This document shows positions 1-5,505 of a stretch of DNA of 5,505 nucleotides, piece by piece. The DNA lies in assembly GCA_002359825.1 (NCBI GenBank), contig DENY01000083.1:23090-28594 (forward strand). Reading direction: 5' to 3'. The position numbers and the translations under genes were made by a program. The notes under the pieces were generated by a model. The model was not told the DNA's origin and made no database searches. It saw only the letters and a list, made by a program, of their open reading frames with translations. The number at the start of each line of letters is the position of its first letter. Within the stretch, counting starts at the first letter, position 1. The DNA comes from Bacteroidales bacterium UBA2632 (lineage in GTDB: Bacteria; Bacteroidota; Bacteroidia; Bacteroidales; Dysgonomonadaceae).

Positions 1-2678
1 ATTCGGGACTATTTATCTATCTGATAGCATTAGTTGGTGTTATAGTGTGGAGTATCATTGAAACAATGTCCGAAAAACCCAATATGACACGCATACGTCT
101 TACATTTTTGTTAGGTCTTACTTTGTCTGGTGTGCTTTTTATTGGAGACAGCATTTGGTTATGGTTACTATTAATTGGAGGTGCTCTATTCTTTATTTAT
201 AAGTCTAAAAAAGCAAGTACTAAACTCATCAATCTGGCAATGACATGCCTGTTAGTGATACTTATTGGTTATTCATCTTTTGCGTTAATACCCATTCGTT
301 CCGTAGCTAATCCACCCATGGATCAAAACTCACCAGAAGATGTGTTCAGCTTAGCCGGATACCTCAACCGTGAACAATATGGTGATAGACCATTGATATA
401 CGGACGTACTTTTGCATCAGAATTGGAGAGAAAATCAGATGGTTCTGTAGAAACTGCTTCCGAAAAGAAGAGATATAGCAAAGCTATTAAAACATCACCA
501 CAAGAAAAAGACAAGTATGTTGCTTCAACATCTTCATCATATAAATATACCAATTCGATGTTGTTTCCTCGTATGCACTCATATAGTGGAAACCCAAGTT
601 TCGGGAATCACTTGACGGGTTACAAAATGTGGGGCGGAATAAAGAACGAGAAACAAACACCAACCATGTTGGACAACATACGGTTCTTATTCTCGTATCA
701 GTTGAACTACATGTATTGGCGCTATTTTATGTGGAACTTCTCAGGTCGTCAAAATGATATTCAAGGTGATGGAGGCATCACCAACGGAAACTGGATTACA
801 GGTATATCATTTATTGATGAACACGTATTGGGATTGGGGCCGCAATCTAACATTGCACCCGATGTAGCAGACAATAAAGCAAGAAATGTATATTTTATGC
901 TTCCGTTAATATTGGGGATTATTGGAATTATCTATCAGTTGAGACTAAAGGAAAAAGGTCAAAAAAGCTTTTTGGTAGTATTCATGTTATTTTTTATGAC
1001 AGGTATAGCCATTGTGCTCTATTTGAACCAAACTCCATTTGAACCACGTGAAAGAGATTATGCCTATGCAGGTTCTTTCTATGCTTTTACAATTTGGATT
1101 GGCATGGGAGTCGCTGGTATAGCAAGTTTTTTACGAAAATATATTAACAACCCCGGATTGGCTGGTGGACTTGCAACGCTAATAGGCGTTTTGATTCCTA
1201 TCCAAATGGCTGGTCAAAACTGGGACGATCATGATCGTTCTAAAAGATATTCAGCACGCGACATAGGTATGAACTACCTCACAAGTGTTGCTCCCGATGG
1301 AATCATATTCTGTAATGGTGATAACGACACTTTCCCATTATGGTATGCACAAGAAGTAGAAGGATTTAGAACGGATGTTCGAGTGTGTAATCTCAGCTAT
1401 TTGCAAACCGAATGGTATGTAGATCAAATGGTGCGCGAGTCATACGAATCGAAGCCATTGCCCATATCTTGGACTCAAGTGCAATACTCGGGTGATAGAG
1501 GAACACATGCTTATCTATTGACTCGCAAACAGATAGAGACAACATTGCAAAGAAACAATGTTCCACCTGTTCAATATTCTTCTTATTTTGATGCAGGTGC
1601 CTTTAAAGATGCTTTGCCACTTACAAAAGTAATGACGGACTTGCGTGATGGAGTAAAACCTCCAAGCAATCCATTTATTGATGATAGTGGTGTTATTCCT
1701 TCCGACAAATTGTATCTTGATGTGGATACAGCCATGGTTGATTGGGCTTCATTAAATGCAGCACCTGCAAGCCGAATGACCATCAACTTGGAAGGAAAAT
1801 CGGGTTTGTATCGTCAAGAATTAATGATTTTGGAATTGCTTTCAAATATCAATAGTAATAATTGGGAAAGACCATTGTATTATGCCACAACAGTTGGTCA
1901 TGATACGCATTTGAACATGACACCCAATTTTTCGCTTGAAGGATTAGCCTATCGAGTTACACCTGGTAAGCCATTGACAAGTGGTGTAAACACAGAAGTG
2001 ATGTATGACAACATGATGAACAAATTTAAATGGGGTGGTTTCGATAATCCCAAAGTATATTTGGATGAAAATAATCGTCGCATGTTTAGTCAAATGCGCA
2101 ACCTATTTGCCATGCTTATTGATGCACTAATCGAGAATGGTGAAAAAGAAAAAGCACTTCTCGCATTAGAGAAATGTGTGACTGTTCTCCCCTCCGCAAG
2201 CATGCCTTATGGATATGAATCAATTCCATTGGCTACAGCTTATTTCGAATTGGGTGAAATAGAAAAAGGTGAAGCATTGATCGAAGAGATTGAAAATAGA
2301 ATATACCTCAATTTAGATTGGTATGACAGATTATCACCCAGACAAATGGCTAACAGTTCATCTGACATCTTAAACTACAATTTAGGAGTATTATTACGCC
2401 TTACAATGCTTTATCAGAATTACGATTTAGATAAATATACAACGCATGTTGAAGACTTACTGAGTCGAGCTCAGTTTTATTATACACAAGGATTGGGCTC
2501 AATGGCCAACTCGGTGCTGAGAGAAATAACTGATGGATCTATTCGCGGCTATTACACCGCCGATGATGATACCATACGAAAATCTGTGGAAGAGCACGCC
2601 ATGCAACAATCCCTACAAATGATGCAGCAATACAGTCCAGAGTTATTGCAACATTATAACAATGCTCAACAGCAATAA
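1..2678 (+). CDS. DUF2723 (TMEM260-like) multi-pass membrane protein, probable GT-C glycosyltransferase, 5' end off the window
   Basis: The reading frame is open from base 3, so the gene starts left of the window. The GTG at 45 is an internal Val codon. About 891 residues are visible; from memory the family runs to about 1,000-1,150, so roughly 100-250 N-terminal residues are missing. Counting from codon 45, hydrophobic segments lie near residues 18-50 and 60-83. A polar loop of about 200 residues follows, with the family-typical IRSVANPPMD (84-93) and YLNREQYGD (106-114). More membrane segments lie near 282-298, 308-327, 344-363 and 372-390. QTPFEPRERDYAYAGSFY (329-346) is another hallmark. 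The soluble C-terminal half begins with the NGDNDTFPLWYAQEVEG stretch (424-440) and has TPR-like helices near 686-755. Human TMEM260, of the same family, is a protein O-mannosyltransferase. A glycosyltransferase role here is inference, because the N-terminal region expected to hold catalytic acids is not visible. A hairpin follows the stop. Confidence 0.9.
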   Translation, partial: SGLFIYLIALVGVIVWSIIETMSEKPNMTRIRLTFLLGLTLSGVLFIGDSIWLWLLLIGGALFFIYKSKKASTKLINLAMTCLLVILIGYSSFALIPIRSVANPPMDQNSPEDVFSLAGYLNREQYGDRPLIYGRTFASELERKSDGSVETASEKKRYSKAIKTSPQEKDKYVASTSSSYKYTNSMLFPRMHSYSGNPSFGNHLTGYKMWGGIKNEKQTPTMLDNIRFLFSYQLNYMYWRYFMWNFSGRQNDIQGDGGITNGNWITGISFIDEHVLGLGPQSNIAPDVADNKARNVYFMLPLILGIIGIIYQLRLKEKGQKSFLVVFMLFFMTGIAIVLYLNQTPFEPRERDYAYAGSFYAFTIWIGMGVAGIASFLRKYINNPGLAGGLATLIGVLIPIQMAGQNWDDHDRSKRYSARDIGMNYLTSVAPDGIIFCNGDNDTFPLWYAQEVEGFRTDVRVCNLSYLQTEWYVDQMVRESYESKPLPISWTQVQYSGDRGTHAYLLTRKQIETTLQRNNVPPVQYSSYFDAGAFKDALPLTKVMTDLRDGVKPPSNPFIDDSGVIPSDKLYLDVDTAMVDWASLNAAPASRMTINLEGKSGLYRQELMILELLSNINSNNWERPLYYATTVGHDTHLNMTPNFSLEGLAYRVTPGKPLTSGVNTEVMYDNMMNKFKWGGFDNPKVYLDENNRRMFSQMRNLFAMLIDALIENGEKEKALLALEKCVTVLPSASMPYGYESIPLATAYFELGEIEKGEALIEEIENRIYLNLDWYDRLSPRQMANSSSDILNYNLGVLLRLTMLYQNYDLDKYTTHVEDLLSRAQFYYTQGLGSMANSVLREITDGSIRGYYTADDDTIRKSVEEHAMQQSLQMMQQYSPELLQHYNNAQQQ

Positions 2679-2688
2679 TCTACTCAAA

Positions 2689-2734
2689 ATAAAAGGATGT
2701 TTGTAGAACTCCGATTCAATAAACGTCCTTTTAT
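2689..2734 (+). terminator. Long hairpin after the DUF2723 gene: probable intrinsic terminator or leader structure
   Basis: Bases 2689-2704 pair with 2719-2734 in a continuous 16-bp stem that includes two G-U wobbles (2698-2725 and 2703-2720), around a 14-nt loop. The core arms are AAAAGGATGTTT and AAACGTCCTTTT, so the stem opens with A residues and closes with a T tract, as in a bidirectional intrinsic terminator. It begins 11 nt after the DUF2723 stop and ends 9 nt before the deacetylase ATG. It could therefore end the upstream transcript, weaken read-through into the deacetylase gene, or mask that gene's start in read-through RNA. The structure is read directly from the sequence. The function is inferred. 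Confidence 0.65.
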
Positions 2735-2743
2735 CTATATTGT

Positions 2744-3361
2744 ATGATAATAGAACAACCACCGAAGTTATATCGAATGCTTTTCCCGAAAAGCATTTGG
2801 AAAATTTCTCTTAAAAACAAAAAAATGGTTTATCTCACTTTTGATGATGGACCTATTCCTGAAGTCACTCCGTGGGTTCTCGACATTTTGGACCAATATC
2901 AAATTAAAGCTACATTCTTTTGTGTTGGAGACAACGTACGGAAGTTCCCAGAGAACTATAAAGAAATTTTGAAGCGTGGACACAAGGTTGGTAATCATAC
3001 ACATAATCACTTGCAGGGATGGAAAACATTCGGACGTAAATTCGTTAATAATGTAAAGGAGAGTAGTCGTTATATTCAGTCGAACCTCTTTAGACCTCCT
3101 CATGGACATATGTTTGTTTACCAACTTGCACACCTTCACTTGCTGGGATACAAAACAATAATGTGGGATGTTGTGACACGTGACTACAGTAAACGAATGA
3201 CTCCACAACAGGTATTTAACAATGTTAAGAAATATACTCGTAATGGCTCTATAATAGTCTTTCATGATTCACTGAAAGCCGAAAAGAATTTAAGATACGC
3301 CTTGCCACACTCCATTGAATGGTTGTTGAAAGAAGGATACACTTTTGGAGCAATCGAATAA
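2744..3361 (+). CDS. Polysaccharide deacetylase family protein (NodB homology domain, carbohydrate esterase family 4)
   Basis: This 205-residue protein is almost only a NodB domain. It should remove acetyl groups from N- or O-acetylated sugars in a metal-dependent reaction. All five CE4 motifs are present. Motif 1 is TFDDGP (32-37), with the catalytic and metal-binding Asp pair. Motif 2 is HTHNH (85-89), supplying the two metal-binding His. Motif 3 is RPPHG (117-121), motif 4 is WDVVTRDY (141-148), and motif 5 is IIVFHDS (170-176), with the second catalytic His. No signal peptide or membrane segment is visible, so the product looks cytoplasmic or non-classically placed, unlike most cell-wall deacetylases. 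The ATG at 2744 is chosen because the MIIEQPPKLYRMLFP leader seems family-like and precedes the first strand; ATGs at 2777 and 2825 would clip the domain. The start sits 9 nt past a hairpin. The substrate cannot be read from the sequence. Confidence 0.92.
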   Translation: MIIEQPPKLYRMLFPKSIWKISLKNKKMVYLTFDDGPIPEVTPWVLDILDQYQIKATFFCVGDNVRKFPENYKEILKRGHKVGNHTHNHLQGWKTFGRKFVNNVKESSRYIQSNLFRPPHGHMFVYQLAHLHLLGYKTIMWDVVTRDYSKRMTPQQVFNNVKKYTRNGSIIVFHDSLKAEKNLRYALPHSIEWLLKEGYTFGAIE

Positions 3362-3413
3362 GGAAGCCGCATATTTAAAGTACCCTGCCGAAACTCATAT
3401 ATATTTTTTAGAT

Positions 3414-4322
3414 ATGTTTGAAAAATTAATAGCTATTGAGCCAATAAGCTTAATACCAAGCGCCGAAAAAGAACTTCACAATTTTGCCAAAGAGGTTGTT
3501 TTACATCAAGACATACCGATTGACATCAATGACATTATTAATAGAATTGGCGATGCCGATGCTGTCTTGTTGAGCTACACTACAACTCTGACCAAAGAGG
3601 TAATGGAACGATGTAAAAACCTAAGATATATTGGAATGTGTTGTTCATTATATTCACCTGAGAGTGCCAATGTAGATATCAATTATGCACAACAACGAGG
3701 TATCGTAGTAACGGGAATTAGAGATTATGGTGATGAGGGAGTGGTAGAATATGTGGTCAGTGAATTGGTGAGATGTTTGCATGGATTTGGAACAAATCTT
3801 GATGGGACACAAGTTATACCGTGGAATAACATTCCTGAAGAAATAACAGGATTAAACTGTGGAATAGTTGGCTTAGGTAAGCTAGGAGGCATGATTGCTG
3901 ATGCACTATGCTTTTTTGGTGCGAATATTAATTACTTTTCCCGCAGTGAAAAGGAAGATGCAACTAAAAAAGGATATCAGTTCCTCCCATTACCAAAATT
4001 GATGGAGCTTAGCGATATTGTGATTTGCAGTTTAAATAAAAATACAGTGCTACTTCATAAAGAAGAGTTTGAGAAATTGGGCAATCATAAAATTCTTTTC
4101 AATGTTGGGCTTTCTCCTGCCTGGGATATGACTTCATTTGAACAGTGGTTAAACGATGGTAGAAACCTCTGCTTCTGTGATTCATTAGGAGCATTGGGTA
4201 ATGATAGATTACTCTCCCATCCTAATGTAAGATGCATGAATGTCTCTGCTGGTAGAACTCGTCAAGCATTCGAACGATTGAGCCAAAAGGTGATTCAAAA
4301 TCTATCAGAATACAATGGGTGA
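3414..4322 (+). CDS. D-2-hydroxyacid dehydrogenase-like Rossmann protein with altered catalytic residues
   Basis: With the ATG at 3414 the product is 302 residues, near the usual 310-330 for D-isomer-specific 2-hydroxyacid dehydrogenases. The N-terminal half shows the family pattern: NLRYIGMCCSLYSPESANVDI (69-89) and RGIVVTGIRDYGDEGVVEYVVSEL (95-118). The nucleotide-binding loop is GIVGLGKLGG (150-159). The second strand ends in FSRSEK (175-180); a Ser-Arg there usually favours NADP(H). The catalytic Arg, Glu and His of the family are not found where expected. NVGLS (230-234) replaces the NxxRG segment, DSLGALG (256-262) replaces DVFxxEP, and MNVSAGRT (275-282) replaces TPHxxGxT. It may therefore catalyse a different reduction or be a non-catalytic relative. 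A TTG at 3345 would extend it by 23 residues and overlap the deacetylase gene by 17 bp; the extension lacks domain-like character, so ATG is preferred. The 3' end overlaps the convergent nadX-like gene. Confidence 0.85.
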   Translation: MFEKLIAIEPISLIPSAEKELHNFAKEVVLHQDIPIDINDIINRIGDADAVLLSYTTTLTKEVMERCKNLRYIGMCCSLYSPESANVDINYAQQRGIVVTGIRDYGDEGVVEYVVSELVRCLHGFGTNLDGTQVIPWNNIPEEITGLNCGIVGLGKLGGMIADALCFFGANINYFSRSEKEDATKKGYQFLPLPKLMELSDIVICSLNKNTVLLHKEEFEKLGNHKILFNVGLSPAWDMTSFEQWLNDGRNLCFCDSLGALGNDRLLSHPNVRCMNVSAGRTRQAFERLSQKVIQNLSEYNG

Positions 4323-5105
4323 AACAATATTGCGCAGTGTGTTAACAACGCTCCAACCTGCAATTTCAGATGTCGCACTATAGATATCAAGTGTTGCATC
4401 TATCTGCTCATTTTTAATTGTAATGACATGTCTGTCCCCCACATAATTAGGAGTTGAATTAATAGACACCTCAACATTTTCGGGGCCTATAGTCGCCAAA
4501 GAAGTGGCAACTGCTACGTTTACTTGCGTAGGAAAAAGCCCAATAGCCCCTATTGCATTACCACTGAAAACCTCTCGGCTCTCTGTTTCTAACAACTCAT
4601 CGTATACTTTGGTATGTCGCAAAGCATTTTGGCTTTTTTGTGCTGAAAATTTCACTTTAGTTTCATCCATCAATGAAGCAGTCCGCATGACATCCAAACC
4701 ACCAATTGAACCTGAAGGTATAAAGACTTTCACATCGTTTTCCAATGCCATTTTCTGGACTTCTGTATAAAACTTCTCATCTGCAAATGCACCAATAGAT
4801 AGAGGAACTAACGACGAACCATTTTCTAAAGCTCGTAGTGCAAATTTCTTAAAAACATCTGGCGTTGCAGACTCAACAATATAATTGGCTTTTAAAGCCA
4901 ATAAATCATCCATTGACTCGAATGCATAGCATTGATAATCAATTTGCATATCATTTATCTTATTGGCTAGATATTGAGCTTTGTCAATCGTTCGAGACAA
5001 TGTTCCAATTAGCCGATAGTTTGGTAGCATACCACCAATAAGTGCATCAACAACTATTTCTGCTAGCTTACCACAGCCTACAATGGCTAAAGTGTTAATC
5101 TTCAT
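4305..5105 (-). CDS. nadX: L-aspartate dehydrogenase-like protein (NadX, DUF108 family)
   Basis: This 266-residue protein matches aspartate dehydrogenase, which oxidises L-aspartate to iminoaspartate, the substrate of quinolinate synthase NadA in NAD synthesis. The Rossmann loop is IVGCGKLAE (8-16), with Ala in place of the third Gly. LSRT (36-39) ends the second strand and could accept NADP. VESATPDVFKKFAL (77-90), GAFAD (105-109), the hallmark IPSGSIGGLDV (129-139) and LFPTQVNVA (190-198) follow the Thermotoga maritima enzyme as I recall it. His226 in GDRHVI aligns with that enzyme's catalytic His193. The C-terminal NPKTS motif of the family is not conserved; the equivalent stretch reads YSATSEIAGWSVVNTL (242-257). 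ATG at 5105 puts the first strand directly at the N-terminus. The gene lies 60 bp downstream of the DUF3109 gene on the same strand, and its last 18 bp overlap the convergent dehydrogenase-like gene. The family is secure, aspartate as substrate less so. nadA and nadC are not in view. Confidence 0.82.
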   Translation of the reverse strand: MKINTLAIVGCGKLAEIVVDALIGGMLPNYRLIGTLSRTIDKAQYLANKINDMQIDYQCYAFESMDDLLALKANYIVESATPDVFKKFALRALENGSSLVPLSIGAFADEKFYTEVQKMALENDVKVFIPSGSIGGLDVMRTASLMDETKVKFSAQKSQNALRHTKVYDELLETESREVFSGNAIGAIGLFPTQVNVAVATSLATIGPENVEVSINSTPNYVGDRHVITIKNEQIDATLDIYSATSEIAGWSVVNTLRNIVSPIVF

Positions 5106-5146
5106 ATTCTTGAAGTTTTATTTTCAATCTTCATTCCTAAATATTG

Positions 5147-5164
5147 AAACTTAAATTTAAGTTT
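5147..5164. repeat. Perfect 18-bp AT-rich palindrome between the DUF3109 and nadX-like genes
   Basis: AAACTTAAATTTAAGTTT reads the same on both strands, with no central spacer. It lies one base beyond the DUF3109 stop (5166-5168) and 41 bp upstream of the nadX-like ATG, in a 60-bp gap. A stem without a loop and with no following T run on the minus strand makes a poor intrinsic terminator. The position and symmetry would suit a dimeric regulator's operator ahead of the nadX-like gene. Its AT-only centre could also arise by chance. It overlaps weak partial matches to the Bacteroidota -7 element (TAnnTTTG), such as TAAGTTTC on the minus strand. Confidence 0.5.
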
Positions 5165-5165
5165 T

Positions 5166-5505
5166 CTATTTCTTGCCATCTTCTATCATCTTAGCTGCTT
5201 CGCACACTTGTTCATACCATTGTTCACCAAACTTGCGTATTAATGGTTCTTTGAGAAACTTATAAAGGGCAACTCCTTCTTTCTTTCCAAACTTTACAGC
5301 TGGTGCGCAAATAGACCACTTATGATAATTTACTGCAGTAAAATCGCGGTACTTCTGAAGACGTATGGGATATAAATGACATGATATTGGTTTAGGTACA
5401 GATATTCTTCCCTCACGGTAAGCACTGTCTATAGCACATTTACATACCCCATTTTCATCAAAATAAGTAAACACACACTCTTTACCATTTATAATTGAGG
5501 TAACC
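5166..5505 (-). CDS. DUF3109 family Cys-rich protein, 5' end off the window
   Basis: The frame stays open to the right edge, and the codons beyond the GTG at 5474 read VTSIINGKEC, continuing the family sequence, so that GTG is an internal Val. About 112 residues are visible; from memory the family is about 190 long, so some 80 N-terminal residues are missing. Recognisable family stretches, counted from the GTG, are YFDENGVCKCAI (4-15), KPISCHLYPIR (28-38), AVNYHKWSIC (47-56) and FLKEPLIRKFGEQWYE (73-88). Cys occur at 11, 13, 32, 56 and 91, with one more just before the GTG. The family has no established function that I know of. Its conserved Cys, together with the Cys-rich N-terminus I recall from homologues, suggest metal or iron-sulfur binding, which is inference. 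The stop lies 60 bp before the nadX-like start on the same strand, so the two may be co-transcribed. Confidence 0.88.
   Translation of the reverse strand, partial: VTSIINGKECVFTYFDENGVCKCAIDSAYREGRISVPKPISCHLYPIRLQKYRDFTAVNYHKWSICAPAVKFGKKEGVALYKFLKEPLIRKFGEQWYEQVCEAAKMIEDGKK

Noticed and set aside
323..553. 76-codon open frame on the minus strand inside the DUF2723 gene
   Set aside because: It lies antisense to a clearly conserved coding region, has no recognisable domain, and no support for its own start.
1583..1786. 67-codon open frame on the minus strand inside the DUF2723 gene
   Set aside because: Antisense shadow of conserved coding sequence with no recognisable protein features.
2768..3265. 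165-codon open frame on the minus strand across the deacetylase gene
   Set aside because: The plus strand has all five CE4 motifs here. The antisense product shows no domain and has an irregular Cys/His-rich composition expected of a shadow frame.
3340..3347. CACTTTTG as a Bacteroidota -7 promoter element (TAnnTTTG) for the dehydrogenase-like gene
   Set aside because: The first base does not match and no TTG-type -33 element lies at the expected 19-21 bp spacing. It is also inside deacetylase coding sequence.
3345..3413. Upstream TTG start for the dehydrogenase-like gene
   Set aside because: It is a rare start codon overlapping the deacetylase gene, with no ribosome-binding signal. The extra 23 residues do not resemble the start of the fold, whereas ATG at 3414 leads straight into the first strand (KLIAIEP).
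4504..4770. 88-codon open frame on the plus strand inside the nadX-like gene
   Set aside because: It is antisense to the conserved IPSGSIGGLDV and NVNVA-type regions of the nadX-like gene and has no domain of its own.
5111..5133. Short TGAAG/CTTCA inverted repeat in the nadX-like leader
   Set aside because: Only 5 bp pair around a 13-nt AT-rich loop, which is expected by chance.

Overview
The window looks like ordinary chromosomal DNA from a member of the Bacteroidota, most likely Bacteroidales. The evidence is the AT-rich composition, the absence of clear Shine-Dalgarno sites, and the protein families present, above all a large DUF2723 (TMEM260-like) membrane protein and a DUF3109 protein whose text closely resembles Bacteroidales versions from memory. 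No species can be named from the sequence. I see no mobile element, tRNA, rRNA, CRISPR array or phage gene.

Layout: the plus strand carries three genes. The first is a DUF2723 multi-pass membrane protein, cut by the left edge and ending at 2678. A 65-bp gap follows, largely filled by a strong hairpin (2689-2734). Next is a compact NodB-type polysaccharide deacetylase (2744-3361), then a D-2-hydroxyacid-dehydrogenase-like NADP(H)/NAD(H) protein (best start 3414, end 4322). The minus strand carries two genes: an aspartate-dehydrogenase-like protein (NadX/DUF108, 5105 down to 4305) and, upstream of it, a DUF3109 Cys-rich protein cut by the right edge (5505 down to 5166). The two sets converge and their 3' ends overlap by 18 bp.

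How the genes may work together: DUF2723 proteins have the features of GT-C membrane glycosyltransferases and the NodB protein modifies acetylated glycans, so the left half may concern envelope glycans or protein glycosylation. The right half holds two small Rossmann-fold oxidoreductases tail to tail. NadX would make iminoaspartate for NAD synthesis. The hydroxyacid-dehydrogenase-like protein keeps its cofactor fold but appears to have lost the usual Arg/Glu/His catalytic residues. Nothing in the window proves a shared pathway.

The points most worth a second look are the altered active site of the dehydrogenase-like protein, the hairpin placed 9 nt before the deacetylase start, the mirrored 18-bp convergent overlap, the altered C-terminal motif of NadX, and a perfect 18-bp palindrome between the two minus-strand genes. 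I did not find a convincing new multi-gene system.
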